Positions 8,871 to 18,533 are shown, counted from the first letter of the stretch. The stretch is DNA of 64,000 nucleotides from Pseudomonas yamanorum (GCF_013386765.1 NZ_JACARE010000014.1:277758-341757); one strand, 5' to 3'. Numbers and translations: made by a program. The notes: a model not told the origin generated them from the letters alone.

Positions 8871-10253
8871 ATGGCAATCACCCCGAACTCGCTCCTTCAG
8901 GCGGCCCCTGCGGCCAAGCCTCAAGCGCCCGCTGCCAATCCACTGGTAGCGGCTGCGGACCCGCGGGACAAGGCCCCGGGCTTCGCTCAGGTGTTCGCCA
9001 ACCAGGCTTCCGCGCCGGCGCCAAAACCTGCCGACAACACCACCAGGTCGACCCGCGACAAGCCGGCGGACAACAGCGCCAAGCCCGTCGCCACCAATGA
9101 TAAGCCTGCCGCCGGCACCCCATCGGTTGCCGATAACGGCAAGACTTTGCCTTCCACCCCGCCGGCCAAGTCCGACACCCCGGACACCACCGCCAAGACC
9201 GACGACGCAGCCCCGGCAGACGACCCAGCCCTGGCCCAGCAACCCCCGGCCGACCCTGCCGTCGACCCGGCGCTGATGGCCGCGGTTGTCCCGGTTCCGG
9301 TCCCTGTAACGCCGGCGCCCGTCGAAACCCCGGCCCCGGCCGCAACCGCGACGAAAGACGACAAGTCCCAGCCTGTCGTGGCCCCACCGGTTGCCGCGAC
9401 CGACGACGCCAAGCCCGCCTTCGACCCCGAAGCCGACCCGCTGGACGCGATGCCCGCCGTGCGCCTGGCCATGGAGCAGGGCGGACACGTTTCCGCCAGC
9501 AGTCAGAGCACCGCAAAAAATGCCCCGGTGCAGGCCTCGACCGACGATCAGCCCACCCTCGCGCAAAACTTTGCCACTGGCCTGGCCAATATGGTCGATC
9601 AGCAAGCGTCCAAGGACAGCACCGACCAGGGCGGCGACAAAGCCTTCGGCAGCCTGATCGACGGCGGCCTCAAGGACTTGAAGAGCGCCAGCAGCGACAC
9701 CCGTGTCGATGACTTCGCCAACCGCCTCGCCGCGCTGACCCAGGCCGCCACGCCGAAAACCGCGAATGCCCTGCCGCCGGTGGCCAATGCGCCCCTGGCG
9801 ATGCACCAGAGCGGCTGGACCGACGAAGTGGTGAACCGCGTCATGTACCTGTCCAGCGCCAACCTCAAGTCGGCCGAAATCCAGTTGCAGCCTGCTGAAC
9901 TGGGCCGCCTGGACATCAGCGTGAAGATGTCCGCCGACCAACAGGCCCAGGTCACCTTCATGAGCGGCCACGCGGTGGTGCGTGAAGCCCTGGAAAGCCA
10001 GTCGGGCCGCCTGCGGGAGATGTTTGCCCAGCAGGGCATGGGCCAGGTCGACGTCAACGTATCCGACCAGTCCCGTGGCTGGCAGGGTCAGCAGGGCCAG
10101 GACCAGCAACAGCAGAACCAGGCACGCGGCGTCAGTGGCAATGGCGGGCGGGGTGATGGGGCTGATGGCGGCGGTATCGGTGAAGTGGCTGAAGTTGCGG
10201 CGCCGGTTGTGCAGTCCGTGGTCGGCTCCAGCGCGGTGGACTATTACGCCTGA
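8871..10253 (+). CDS. fliK: Flagellar hook-length control protein FliK
   Basis: FliK is an exported molecular ruler that switches FlhB specificity from hook to filament substrates. At 460 residues the architecture is typical: a long low-complexity Ala/Pro/Asp/Thr-rich N-terminal part (about 1-200) and a conserved C-terminal domain (about 320-410) with SANLKSAEIQLQPAELGRLD and SGHAVVREALESQSGRLREM. A Gln/Gly-rich tail follows. The sigma-54 site at 8805-8820 probably drives it. The 255-bp gap before fliL holds a REPIN and a separate promoter. Confidence 0.93.
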   Translation: MAITPNSLLQAAPAAKPQAPAANPLVAAADPRDKAPGFAQVFANQASAPAPKPADNTTRSTRDKPADNSAKPVATNDKPAAGTPSVADNGKTLPSTPPAKSDTPDTTAKTDDAAPADDPALAQQPPADPAVDPALMAAVVPVPVPVTPAPVETPAPAATATKDDKSQPVVAPPVAATDDAKPAFDPEADPLDAMPAVRLAMEQGGHVSASSQSTAKNAPVQASTDDQPTLAQNFATGLANMVDQQASKDSTDQGGDKAFGSLIDGGLKDLKSASSDTRVDDFANRLAALTQAATPKTANALPPVANAPLAMHQSGWTDEVVNRVMYLSSANLKSAEIQLQPAELGRLDISVKMSADQQAQVTFMSGHAVVREALESQSGRLREMFAQQGMGQVDVNVSDQSRGWQGQQGQDQQQQNQARGVSGNGGRGDGADGGGIGEVAEVAAPVVQSVVGSSAVDYYA

Positions 10254-10271
10254 CCTGAGGTTGGCAAACAT

Positions 10272-10407
10272 CCTGTGGCGAGGGAGCTTGCTCCCGTTGG
10301 AGGGCGAAGCCCTCCCAGGCTTTTCGCCGCCGCACACCTGTTTAAACCTTGCTCTCTGATTTGGGGCTGCTTCGCAGCCCAGCGGGAGCAAGCTCCCTCG
10401 CCACAGG
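10272..10407. repeat. REPIN (TGTGGCGAGGGAGCTTGCTCCC family)
   Basis: Inverted arms CCTGTGGCGAGGGAGCTTGC and GCAAGCTCCCTCGCCACAGG enclose about 95 bp, with secondary GGGGCTGC...GCAGCCC pairing. It sits between fliK and fliL, 35 bp before the fliL promoter. Confidence 0.9.
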
Positions 10408-10442
10408 GGTCGTCCCTGTTTCGTCAGTCTTCGTGACAACTC

Positions 10443-10458
10443 TGGCATAACACTTGCT
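10443..10458 (+). promoter_or_regulatory. Sigma-54 promoter of fliL operon
   Basis: TGGCAT at 10443-10448, five bases, TTGCT at 10454-10458, with correct GG/GC spacing. It lies 51 bp before the fliL ATG and would drive fliLMNOPQR-flhB, a sigma-54-dependent unit in P. aeruginosa. Confidence 0.85.
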
Positions 10459-10508
10459 CTTGCCTTTCCCCAGAACTATGAATCCCCGAATAGTGACGGA
10501 TTATTGGC

Positions 10509-11009
10509 ATGGCGAAGAGCGACGACGCAGCAAAAGCACCCGCAGGCAAGGGCAAGCTCAAGCTTATCCTGCTGATCGTACTGGGCCTGTTCCTGGCGAT
10601 CGGCGTGTCCGTGGGGGCTACCTGGTACTTCATGCACAGTGCCTCAAGCAAACCGGCAGCGACTGCCGAGATCAACCCCAACGTCAAGCAACCGGCAATC
10701 TTCGAGCCGATGCTTCCGGCGTTTGTCGCCAACTTCAATCAGAACGGCCGTCAACGCTACCTGCAGGTGAGCATTACCCTGCTGGCGCGTAACCAGGCAG
10801 ACCTGGATGCCCTCAAGGTGCACATGCCAGTGATCCGCAACAACCTGGTGATGCTGTTCTCCGCCCAGCCCTTCGACACCCTCGCCACCCCGGTGGGCCA
10901 GGAAATGCTGCGCCAGAAGGTCACTGCCAGCGTGCAGGAAGTGGCCCAGAAGGAAGTCGGCAAACCTGTGATCGAGCAGGTGCTCTTCACTAATTTCGTA
11001 TTGCAGTAG
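10509..11009 (+). CDS. fliL: Flagellar basal body-associated protein FliL
   Basis: FliL is a single-pass inner-membrane protein near the MS-ring that surrounds and supports the stators. It has a short basic N-terminus, one membrane segment at about residues 18-40 (LILLIVLGLFLAIGVSVGA), and a periplasmic domain with the conserved 'FVANFNQNGRQRYLQVSITLL' type strand and a C-terminus ending VLFTNFVLQ. The 166-residue length is normal. It is the first gene of the fliL operon and lies 9 bp before fliM. Confidence 0.95.
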   Translation: MAKSDDAAKAPAGKGKLKLILLIVLGLFLAIGVSVGATWYFMHSASSKPAATAEINPNVKQPAIFEPMLPAFVANFNQNGRQRYLQVSITLLARNQADLDALKVHMPVIRNNLVMLFSAQPFDTLATPVGQEMLRQKVTASVQEVAQKEVGKPVIEQVLFTNFVLQ

Positions 11010-11018
11010 GATCACGAC

Positions 11019-11987
11019 ATGGCCGTGCAGGACCTGCTGTCCCAGGATGAAATCGATGCGCTGCTCCATGGCGTCGACGATGGTCTGGTACAGACCGAAA
11101 TGGCTGCCGAGCCCGGCAGCGTCAAAAGCTACGACCTGACCAGCCAGGATCGCATCGTCCGTGGACGCATGCCGACCCTGGAAATGATCAACGAACGGTT
11201 CGCCCGTTACACCCGCATCAGCATGTTCAACATGCTGCGCCGCTCGGCGGACGTAGCGGTGGGCGGCGTGCAGGTGATGAAGTTCGGCGAGTACGTGCAC
11301 TCGCTGTACGTGCCCACCAGCCTCAACCTGGTGAAGATCAAGCCGCTGCGCGGTACGGCGCTGTTCATCCTCGACGCCAAGCTGGTGTTCAAGCTGGTGG
11401 ACAACTTCTTCGGCGGTGACGGCCGTCACGCCAAGATCGAAGGCCGTGAATTCACCCCCACCGAATTGCGCGTGGTGCGCATGGTGCTGGAGCAGGCCTT
11501 CATTGACTTGAAGGAAGCCTGGCAGGCGATCATGGAAGTCAATTTCGAGTACATCAACTCGGAAGTGAACCCGGCCATGGCCAACATCGTCGGCCCCAGC
11601 GAAGCCATTGTGGTCTCCACCTTCCACATCGAACTCGATGGCGGTGGCGGCGACCTGCACGTGACCATGCCGTACTCAATGATCGAGCCGGTGCGCGAAA
11701 TGCTCGATGCGGGCTTCCAGTCCGACCTCGACGACCAGGACGAACGCTGGGTCAAGGCCCTGCGCGAAGACCTGCTGGACGTCGATGTGCCTCTGAGCGC
11801 CACCGTGGCCCGTCGCCAGCTGCGTTTGCGGGATATTTTGCACATGCAGCCGGGGGACGTGATTCCCGTCGAACTGCCGGAAGAACTGATCATGCGCGCC
11901 AACGGCGTGCCGTCTTTCAAGGTCAAGCTCGGCTCTCACAAAGGCAACCTGGCGTTGCAAGTGATTGAACCGATCAACCGTCGCTGA
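11019..11987 (+). CDS. fliM: Flagellar motor switch protein FliM
   Basis: C-ring protein that receives phospho-CheY and switches rotation. The N-terminal LLSQDEIDALLHG at residues 6-18 is the classical CheY-P binding peptide. The middle CheC-like domain (about 45-240) includes YVPTSLNLVKIKPLRGTALF, and the C-terminal SpoA domain (about 245-320) contacts FliN. At 322 residues it is full length. The N-terminal motif recurs in modified form in FliN, CheZ and CheA of this window. Confidence 0.97.
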   Translation: MAVQDLLSQDEIDALLHGVDDGLVQTEMAAEPGSVKSYDLTSQDRIVRGRMPTLEMINERFARYTRISMFNMLRRSADVAVGGVQVMKFGEYVHSLYVPTSLNLVKIKPLRGTALFILDAKLVFKLVDNFFGGDGRHAKIEGREFTPTELRVVRMVLEQAFIDLKEAWQAIMEVNFEYINSEVNPAMANIVGPSEAIVVSTFHIELDGGGGDLHVTMPYSMIEPVREMLDAGFQSDLDDQDERWVKALREDLLDVDVPLSATVARRQLRLRDILHMQPGDVIPVELPEELIMRANGVPSFKVKLGSHKGNLALQVIEPINRR

Positions 11988-12021
11988 TCCACACTAATTT
12001 CTGCTCCGCCGAGGACATGTA

Positions 12022-12489
12022 ATGGCTACTGAACACGAAAACACTTCCGCCGAAGACCAGGCCCTGGCTGACGAGTGGGCGGCTGCCCTGGAAGAAACCG
12101 GCGATGTCGGCCAGGACGATATCGACGCGCTGCTGGCGGCCGATGCGGCCACCGCCCCGGTCGGTAATCGCATTCCCATGGAAGAGTTCGGCAGCGTGCC
12201 GAAGAACAACGAGCCGGTGACCCTGGATGGTCCGAACCTGGACGTGATCCTCGACATCCCGGTGTCGATCTCCATGGAAGTCGGCAGTACCGAAATCAAC
12301 ATCCGCAACCTGCTGCAACTCAACCAGGGTTCGGTGATCGAGCTCGACCGCCTGGCCGGCGAACCGCTGGACGTGCTGGTCAACGGCACGCTGATCGCCC
12401 ATGGCGAAGTGGTGGTGGTCAACGAGAAGTTCGGCATTCGCCTGACCGACGTGATCAGCCCGAGCGAACGCATCAAGAAGTTGCGCTGA
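12022..12489 (+). CDS. fliN: Flagellar motor switch protein FliN
   Basis: C-ring protein whose SpoA domain (about 75-150) forms the lower ring with FliM; LDVILDIPVSISMEVGSTEI marks it. At 155 residues it is longer than the enteric protein (about 137) because of an acidic N-terminal extension. That extension contains GQDDIDALL at residues 30-38, which resembles the FliM CheY-binding peptide. It lies 34 bp after fliM and 1 bp before fliO. Confidence 0.95.
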   Translation: MATEHENTSAEDQALADEWAAALEETGDVGQDDIDALLAADAATAPVGNRIPMEEFGSVPKNNEPVTLDGPNLDVILDIPVSISMEVGSTEINIRNLLQLNQGSVIELDRLAGEPLDVLVNGTLIAHGEVVVVNEKFGIRLTDVISPSERIKKLR

Positions 12490-12490
12490 T

Positions 12491-12925
12491 ATGAAGCGCT
12501 CATTGGTAGGTTTGTTATCGACGCTGCCCTTGAGCGTAATGGCAGCAGAGCCGGTCGCCCAGGCGGCCGCGCCGGCGCTGGGCAGTGGCGTGGGCGGGCA
12601 ACTGACCCAGCTGGTGCTGGGTTTGTTGCTGGTGGTGGGGCTGATCTTCGTGCTCGCCTGGGTGTTGCGCCGCGTACAGCGCATCGGCCCGGGAAATGCC
12701 CAGGTCATCGAGCTGGTAGGTTCGCGTGCCCTTGGCCCGCGGGACCGGCTGGTGCTGGTGCAAGTGGGCGACGAGCAGATTCTGCTGGGCATCACCCCCG
12801 GCCGCATCACCCCGTTGCACGTGCTCAAGACGCCTGTGGAAGTGGCCCAGACTCAAGCGGCCACGCCGGAATTCGCCCAACGCCTCATGGAGTTGCTGGG
12901 CAAGGATCAGAAGGATAAGAAGTAA
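12491..12925 (+). CDS. fliO: Flagellar biosynthesis protein FliO
   Basis: Accessory membrane protein that helps the FliP ring of the export gate assemble. The 144-residue protein has a signal-like N-terminus (to about residue 20, ending in an Ala-rich stretch), a membrane segment at about 38-58 ([19 protein letters not shown]), and a cytoplasmic domain with [20 protein letters not shown]. The stop shares one base with the fliP start. FliO is poorly conserved, so the assignment leans on domain pattern and position. Confidence 0.9.
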   Translation: MKRSLVGLLSTLPLSVMAAEPVAQAAAPALGSGVGGQLTQLVLGLLLVVGLIFVLAWVLRRVQRIGPGNAQVIELVGSRALGPRDRLVLVQVGDEQILLGITPGRITPLHVLKTPVEVAQTQAATPEFAQRLMELLGKDQKDKK

Positions 12926-13668
12926 TGCGCGTTTTATTGACGCTCATGCTGTTGCTCGCGGCGCCGCTGGCGTACGCGGCGGACCCGTTGTCGATCCCGG
13001 CGATCACCCTGGGTACCAATGCGGCGGGCGCGCAGGAGTATTCGGTCAGCCTGCAGATCCTGCTGATCATGACCGCGCTGAGCTTCATCCCCGCGTTCGT
13101 GATGCTGATGACCAGCTTCACGCGCATCATCATCGTGTTCTCGATCCTGCGTCAGGCCCTCGGCCTGCAACAGACGCCGTCGAACCAGATCCTCACCGGC
13201 ATGGCGCTGTTCCTGACGCTGTTCATCATGGCGCCGGTGTTCGACAAGGTGAACCAGCAAGCCCTGCAACCGTACCTGGCGGAGAAAATGACCGCCCAGG
13301 ATGCGATCGACAAGGCGCAAGGCCCGATCAAGGATTTCATGCTGTCGCAGACCCGTTCCAGCGACCTTGAGTTGTTCGTGCGGCTGTCCAAGCGTACCGA
13401 CATCGCCAGCCCCGACATGGCGCCGTTGACCATCCTGGTGCCGGCGTTCGTGACCTCGGAGCTGAAGACCGCGTTCCAGATCGGCTTCATGATCTTCATC
13501 CCGTTCCTGATCATCGACCTCGTCGTGGCGAGTGTGCTGATGGCCATGGGTATGATGATGCTCTCGCCGTTGATCATTTCGTTGCCGTTCAAGATCATGT
13601 TGTTCGTGTTGGTGGACGGGTGGGCGCTGATTATCGGCACCCTGGCCGGCAGTTTCGGTGGGGTTTAG
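12925..13668 (+). CDS. fliP: Flagellar export gate protein FliP
   Basis: Core pore-forming subunit of the type III export gate (five copies with FliQ and FliR). The N-terminal cleavable signal (residues 1-18, ending PLAYAA) is typical of FliP. The conserved [21 protein letters not shown] segment and C-terminal membrane segments with [15 protein letters not shown] are visible. The 247-residue length is normal. Confidence 0.97.
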   Translation: MRVLLTLMLLLAAPLAYAADPLSIPAITLGTNAAGAQEYSVSLQILLIMTALSFIPAFVMLMTSFTRIIIVFSILRQALGLQQTPSNQILTGMALFLTLFIMAPVFDKVNQQALQPYLAEKMTAQDAIDKAQGPIKDFMLSQTRSSDLELFVRLSKRTDIASPDMAPLTILVPAFVTSELKTAFQIGFMIFIPFLIIDLVVASVLMAMGMMMLSPLIISLPFKIMLFVLVDGWALIIGTLAGSFGGV

Positions 13669-13671
13669 CGC

Positions 13672-13941
13672 ATGACGCCAGAAGTAGCGGTCGACCTGTT
13701 TCGCGAAGCCCTGTGGCTGACCACCATGATGGTTGCCGTGCTGGTGGTGCCCAGTCTGTTGGTGGGCCTGCTGGTGGCGATGTTCCAGGCCGCGACCCAG
13801 ATCAACGAACAGACCTTGAGCTTCCTGCCGCGCCTGCTGGTGATGCTGATCACCCTGATCGTCGCCGGTCCGTGGCTGGTGCAAACCTTCATGGAATACA
13901 TCCTGCAGTTGTACGGCAGTATTCCGCAGTTGATCGGCTGA
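13672..13941 (+). CDS. fliQ: Flagellar export gate protein FliQ
   Basis: An 89-residue protein with two membrane hairpin segments (about 15-40 and 52-75). The QAATQINEQTLSFLPRLL segment between them is a FliQ hallmark. FliQ packs around the FliP/FliR core of the export gate. It begins 3 bp after fliP and ends 4 bp before the annotated fliR start. Confidence 0.96.
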   Translation: MTPEVAVDLFREALWLTTMMVAVLVVPSLLVGLLVAMFQAATQINEQTLSFLPRLLVMLITLIVAGPWLVQTFMEYILQLYGSIPQLIG

Positions 13942-13945
13942 CCCC

Positions 13946-14731
13946 GTGAATTCAATGCTGGCGTTGACCGACACCCAGATCAGCACCTGGGTGGCGTCGT
14001 TCATCCTGCCGCTGTTCCGAGTCACGGCCGTGCTGATGACTATGCCGGTGTTCGGTACCACCCTGGTACCGCGGCGCATTCGGCTGTACTTCGCGGTGGC
14101 GATCACCGTGGTCATCGTCCCGGGCTTGCCGCCGATGCCGCCGGTGAATGCCCTGGACCTCAGCGCACTGATGCTGATCGCCGAGCAAATCATTATCGGC
14201 GCCTTGCTGGGCTTCTCCCTGACGCTGTTCTTCCAGGCCTTCGTGATCGCCGGGCAAATCATCTCGATCCAGATGGGCATGGGCTTCGCGTCCATGGTCG
14301 ACCCCACCAACGGCGTGTCGGTGGCGGTGATCGGGCAGTTCCTGACGATGCTGGTGACCTTGCTGTTCCTGGCCATGAATGGCCACCTGGTGGTGTTTGA
14401 GGTGATGACCGAAAGCTTCACCACCTTGCCGGTGGGCAACGCCCTGGTGGTCAATCATTTCTGGGAACTGGTGGGGCGCATGAGCTGGGTGCTGGGTGCC
14501 TCGTTGTTGCTGGTATTGCCGGCGATCACCGCGCTGCTGGTGGTCAACATCGCGTTCGGCGTGATGACCCGGGCGGCGCCGCAGTTGAACATCTTCTCCA
14601 TCGGTTTCCCGTTGACCCTGGTGCTGGGCATGGGGATTTTCTGGGTCGGCATGGCTGACATTCTCAATCAGTATCAGCCGCTGGCCACCGACGCCTTGCA
14701 GTTTTTACGTGACTTGGCGCGGGCGCGGTAA
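13946..14731 (+). CDS. fliR: Flagellar export gate protein FliR
   Basis: Single-copy export gate subunit with multiple membrane helices; the 261-residue length is normal. Visible family segments include FQAFVIAGQIISIQMGMGFA and the C-terminal INIAFGVMTRAAPQLNIFSIGFP-like stretch. The annotated start is GTG at 13946; an ATG at 13955, three codons later, is equally possible because neither has a clear Shine-Dalgarno sequence. It lies 3 bp before flhB. Confidence 0.95.
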   Translation: MNSMLALTDTQISTWVASFILPLFRVTAVLMTMPVFGTTLVPRRIRLYFAVAITVVIVPGLPPMPPVNALDLSALMLIAEQIIIGALLGFSLTLFFQAFVIAGQIISIQMGMGFASMVDPTNGVSVAVIGQFLTMLVTLLFLAMNGHLVVFEVMTESFTTLPVGNALVVNHFWELVGRMSWVLGASLLLVLPAITALLVVNIAFGVMTRAAPQLNIFSIGFPLTLVLGMGIFWVGMADILNQYQPLATDALQFLRDLARAR

Positions 14732-14734
14732 GCC

Positions 14735-15871
14735 ATGGCCGAGAGCGAGAGTGGCCAGGACAAAACAGAAGACCCCACGGAGAAACGAAAAAAGGACTCC
14801 CGGGAAAAGGGCGAGATTGCTCGCTCTAAAGAGCTCAACACCCTGGCGATCATGCTCGCAGGCTCCGGTGGCCTGCTGATCTATGGCGGTGGTTTGGCCC
14901 TGGACCTGATGGAGTTGATGCGCCTGAATTTTTCCCTGCCCCGTGACGTGCTGCTGAGCCCGGGTGCCATGGGCTTGTACCTGCTGCATTCGGGCAAGAT
15001 TGCGATCCTGGCGGTACAGCCGATCCTGATCACCTTGCTGCTGGCGGCCTTGATCGGCCCGATCTCCCTTGGCGGCTGGCTGTTTGCCGCCGGCAGCATG
15101 GCGCCCAAGTTCAGCCGCATGAACCCGGGCCCCGGGCTCAAACGGATGTTTTCCACAAAGGCCTTGGTGGAGCTGCTCAAGGCGTTGGCCAAGTTCATTC
15201 TTATTCTGTTTGTGGCGTTGACCGTGTTGTCATCCGACATCGACGACCTGCTGCGCATCGCCCACGAGCCAATCGAGCTGGCGATCATCCACAGCGTGCA
15301 AGTGGTGGGCTGGAGCTCGCTGTGGATGGCCTGCGGGCTGATCATCATTGCTGCGGTTGATGCGCCGATCCAGCTATGGGAGAGCCACAAGAAACTGCTG
15401 ATGACCAAGCAGGAAGTGCGCGACGAGCACAAGGACCAGGAGGGCCGGCCCGAGGTCAAACAGCGGATTCGCCAACTGCAGCGCGAGATGTCCCAGCGCA
15501 AGATGATGGCGTCGGTGCCCGACGCCGACGTGGTCATTACCAACCCGACCCACTACGCCGTGGCGCTCAAATACGACCCGGAGAAGGGTGGGGCGCCGAT
15601 GTTGCTGGCCAAGGGCAGCGACTTCACGGCGTTGAAAATCCGTGAGATTGCCGTGGCCAATGACATTTTGCTGCTGGAATCGCCGGAGTTGGCGCGGTCG
15701 ATCTTCTACTCCACCGACCTGGACCAGGAAATTCCGGCCGGGTTGTATCTGGCGGTGGCGCAGGTGTTGGCGTACGTGTACCAGATCCGCCAGTACCGCG
15801 CGGGCAAGGGCAAGCGGCCGGATCCGCTCAAGGATCTGCCGATTCCGCCGGATTTGCGTCGGGATTCCTGA
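14735..15871 (+). CDS. flhB: Flagellar export specificity switch FlhB
   Basis: Membrane protein of the export apparatus that self-cleaves and, with FliK, switches substrate specificity. It has a charged N-terminus typical of FlhB (KTEDPTEKRKKDSREKGEI), four membrane helices (about 35-210), and a cytoplasmic domain with the autocleavage motif NPTH starting at Asn270. At 378 residues it is full length. A second copy of only the post-cleavage domain is encoded at 33055-33384. Confidence 0.97.
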   Translation: MAESESGQDKTEDPTEKRKKDSREKGEIARSKELNTLAIMLAGSGGLLIYGGGLALDLMELMRLNFSLPRDVLLSPGAMGLYLLHSGKIAILAVQPILITLLLAALIGPISLGGWLFAAGSMAPKFSRMNPGPGLKRMFSTKALVELLKALAKFILILFVALTVLSSDIDDLLRIAHEPIELAIIHSVQVVGWSSLWMACGLIIIAAVDAPIQLWESHKKLLMTKQEVRDEHKDQEGRPEVKQRIRQLQREMSQRKMMASVPDADVVITNPTHYAVALKYDPEKGGAPMLLAKGSDFTALKIREIAVANDILLLESPELARSIFYSTDLDQEIPAGLYLAVAQVLAYVYQIRQYRAGKGKRPDPLKDLPIPPDLRRDS

Positions 15872-15894
15872 TTTTGTAGCGCCGCCCCCGGCCT

Positions 15895-15980
15895 CATCGC
15901 GGGCAAGCCCGGCTCCCACCTGTTGACCGCGTTCTCCCAGCCAACTCGCTCAACTGTGGGAGTCGGGCTTGCCCGCGATG
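15895..15980. repeat. REPIN between flhB and flhA (CATCGCGGGCAAGCCCGGCTCCCAC family)
   Basis: Arms of about 25 bp in inverted orientation enclose about 36 bp. It is one of two REPINs in the 521-bp flhB-flhA gap (15872-16392), which otherwise holds only a sigma-54-like site and no plausible gene. Confidence 0.88.
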
Positions 15981-16118
15981 GCGTCCGCCCAGGCAACAAA
16001 AATCTCCTGAGCGCTCCCGCAATTGCATCTGGCAACGTTTAAGTCGCAGACGAGGACGCTCGACGCCCGCCCGCTGCGTACCTGTCGGACGTTTCGCCAT
16101 CACCCGCGAACGAGCGTG

Positions 16119-16249
16119 TGTGGCGAGGGAGCTTGCTCCCGCTGGGGTGCGAAGCGCCCCCAATAAAGCTATCGCGGTTATTCAGGCAAAACGCGTAAGC
16201 CGTTCTGGGGCTGCTGCGCAGCCCAACGGGAGCAAGCTCCCTCGCCACA
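16119..16249. repeat. REPIN between flhB and flhA (TGTGGCGAGGGAGCTTGCTCCC family)
   Basis: Second REPIN in the same gap, of the other sequence family. Outer arms TGTGGCGAGGGAGCTTGCTC and the complement are perfect; the centre is imperfect. Confidence 0.9.
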
Positions 16250-16315
16250 GGTGATGGGTGTATGGCGGTAGCTCTTTGCTGTCCGTGGGACCGATCTGCC
16301 TCCTCAAGCAAAAGT

Positions 16316-16331
16316 TGGAAGGCTTCTTGCA
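16316..16331 (+). promoter_or_regulatory. Candidate sigma-54 promoter of flhA
   Basis: TGGAAG at 16316-16321, five bases, TTGCA at 16327-16331. The -12 element is perfect and the GG/GC spacing correct, but the -24 element has two mismatches. It lies about 62 bp before flhA, which is sigma-54 dependent in P. aeruginosa. Confidence 0.6.
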
Positions 16332-16392
16332 ATAGCGCCTCCAGGACGCCTCCCGGCGTCAAAAGTTTGCTTCAAGGACACGAGGAATACCG

Positions 16393-18522
16393 GTGGATCG
16401 CTCTCAAATGCTCAGCACGGCCCGTGGCACCCTGACTGACCTCTCGCGAGGCAATCTGGGTGTGCCGTTGTTGTTGCTGGTGATGCTGGCAATGATGATG
16501 TTGCCGATGCCGCCGTTCCTCCTGGACGTGTTCTTCACCTTCAACATCGCCCTGTCCGTAGTGGTGCTGCTGGTGTGCGTATACGCCCTGCGACCGCTGG
16601 ATTTCGCGGTGTTCCCGACGATTCTGCTGATTGCCACCCTGTTGCGGCTGGCGCTTAACGTGGCCTCCACCCGGGTGGTGATGCTCCACGGCCAGGATGG
16701 CCACGCCGCCGCGGGCAAGGTGATCCAGGCCTTCGGTGAGGTGGTGATCGGCGGTAACTACGTGGTCGGTATCGTAGTTTTCGCCATCTTGATGATCATC
16801 AACTTCGTGGTGGTGACCAAGGGCGCCGGGCGGATTTCCGAGGTGAGCGCGCGTTTCACCCTCGACGCGATGCCCGGCAAACAGATGGCCATCGACGCCG
16901 ACCTCAACGCCGGCTTGATCGACCAGAACCAAGCCAAGACCCGCCGTCTTGAAGTCGCCCAGGAAGCCGAGTTCTACGGTTCCATGGACGGTGCCAGCAA
17001 ATTCGTGCGCGGTGACGCCATCGCCGGCCTGCTGATTCTGTTTATCAACCTGATCGGCGGCATGGCGGTCGGTATTTTCCAGCACGGCATGACCTTCGGC
17101 GATGCGGGCAAGGTTTACGCCCTGCTGACCATCGGTGACGGTTTAGTGGCGCAATTGCCATCACTGTTGTTATCTACAGCTGCGGCGATCATGGTGACCC
17201 GTGCTTCGGGCTCCGAAGACATGGGCAAGCAGATCAGCCGGCAGATGTTTGCCTCGCCCAAGGCGCTGGCCGTGGCGGCGGGCATCATGGCGATCATGGG
17301 TATCGTGCCGGGCATGCCCCATGTGTCGTTCCTGAGCATGGCCGCCATGGCCGCCGGTGGTGCCTACCTGTTCTGGAAAAAACAAAACAACATCAAAGTG
17401 ATTGCCCAGCAGGAAGTGGCGCGCCAGCAGGAACTGCTGCCATCGCCGGCCCGGGCCCAGGAAACCAAGGAGTTGGGCTGGGACGACGTGACCCCGATCG
17501 ACATGATCGGCCTGGAAGTCGGCTACCGCCTGATTCCCCTGGTGGATCGCAACCAGGGCGGTCAATTGCTGGCGCGGATCAAGGGCGTGCGCAAGAAGCT
17601 GTCCCAGGACCTGGGCTTCCTGATGCCCACCGTGCACATCCGCGACAACCTGGATTTGGCCCCGAGCGCCTACCGCCTGACCCTGATGGGGGTGATCCTG
17701 GCCGAAGCCGAGATCTACCCGGACCGCGAACTGGCGATCAACCCTGGCCAGGTATTCGGCAGCCTCAACGGGATTACCGCCAAAGATCCGGCTTTTGGCC
17801 TGGACGCGGTATGGATCGAAATCAGCCAGCGCAGCCAGGCGCAGTCGCTGGGCTACACCGTGGTAGACGCCAGCACCGTGGTTGCCACCCACCTCAACCA
17901 GATTCTGTACAAGCACTCTCACGAGTTGATCGGCCACGAAGAAGTCCAGCAACTCTTGCAATTGCTGGCCAAGGCCTCGCCAAAGCTGGCCGAAGAGCTG
18001 GTACCGGGGGTGTTGTCCACCTCGCAACTGCTCAAGGTGCTGCAGGCGCTGCTGGCCGAGCAGGTGCCGGTGCGGGATATTCGCAGCATTGCCGAGGCTA
18101 TCGCCAACAATGCCGCCAAGAGTCAAGATACTGCCGCGCTGGTGGCCGCGGTGCGCGTCGGATTGTCGCGTGCAATCGTCCAAAGCATTGTAGGGCTTGA
18201 CTCCGAGCTGCCTGTGATCACCTTGGAACCAAGGTTGGAACAAATATTGCTCAATAGTATTCAGAAGGCAGGGCAGGGCGCTGATGAAGGCGTGTTGCTG
18301 GAGCCAAGCATGGCCGAGAAGCTGCAGCGTTCACTGATTGACGCCGCCCAACGCCAGGAAATGGAAGGTCATCCGGTGATCCTGCTGGTAGCAGGGCCGG
18401 TGCGGGCGATGTTGTCGCGGTTTGGACGCCTGGCTATTCCGAATTTGCATGTATTGGCTTACCAGGAAATTCCTGACAATAAGCAAGTGACTATCGTCGC
18501 GACAGTAGGGCCCAACGGCTGA
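16393..18522 (+). CDS. flhA: Flagellar export gate protein FlhA
   Basis: Nonameric export gate protein with about eight N-terminal membrane helices (about 20-310) and a large cytoplasmic domain (about 350-709) that docks chaperone-substrate complexes. The FHIPEP signature region ISEVSARFTLDAMPGKQMAI is at about residues 148-167. The 709-residue length is normal. The GTG at 16393 is taken as start, with GAGGA at 16382-16386 upstream. flhF follows after 11 bp. Confidence 0.97.
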   Translation: MDRSQMLSTARGTLTDLSRGNLGVPLLLLVMLAMMMLPMPPFLLDVFFTFNIALSVVVLLVCVYALRPLDFAVFPTILLIATLLRLALNVASTRVVMLHGQDGHAAAGKVIQAFGEVVIGGNYVVGIVVFAILMIINFVVVTKGAGRISEVSARFTLDAMPGKQMAIDADLNAGLIDQNQAKTRRLEVAQEAEFYGSMDGASKFVRGDAIAGLLILFINLIGGMAVGIFQHGMTFGDAGKVYALLTIGDGLVAQLPSLLLSTAAAIMVTRASGSEDMGKQISRQMFASPKALAVAAGIMAIMGIVPGMPHVSFLSMAAMAAGGAYLFWKKQNNIKVIAQQEVARQQELLPSPARAQETKELGWDDVTPIDMIGLEVGYRLIPLVDRNQGGQLLARIKGVRKKLSQDLGFLMPTVHIRDNLDLAPSAYRLTLMGVILAEAEIYPDRELAINPGQVFGSLNGITAKDPAFGLDAVWIEISQRSQAQSLGYTVVDASTVVATHLNQILYKHSHELIGHEEVQQLLQLLAKASPKLAEELVPGVLSTSQLLKVLQALLAEQVPVRDIRSIAEAIANNAAKSQDTAALVAAVRVGLSRAIVQSIVGLDSELPVITLEPRLEQILLNSIQKAGQGADEGVLLEPSMAEKLQRSLIDAAQRQEMEGHPVILLVAGPVRAMLSRFGRLAIPNLHVLAYQEIPDNKQVTIVATVGPNG

Positions 18523-18533
18523 GGTAGTGGGAT

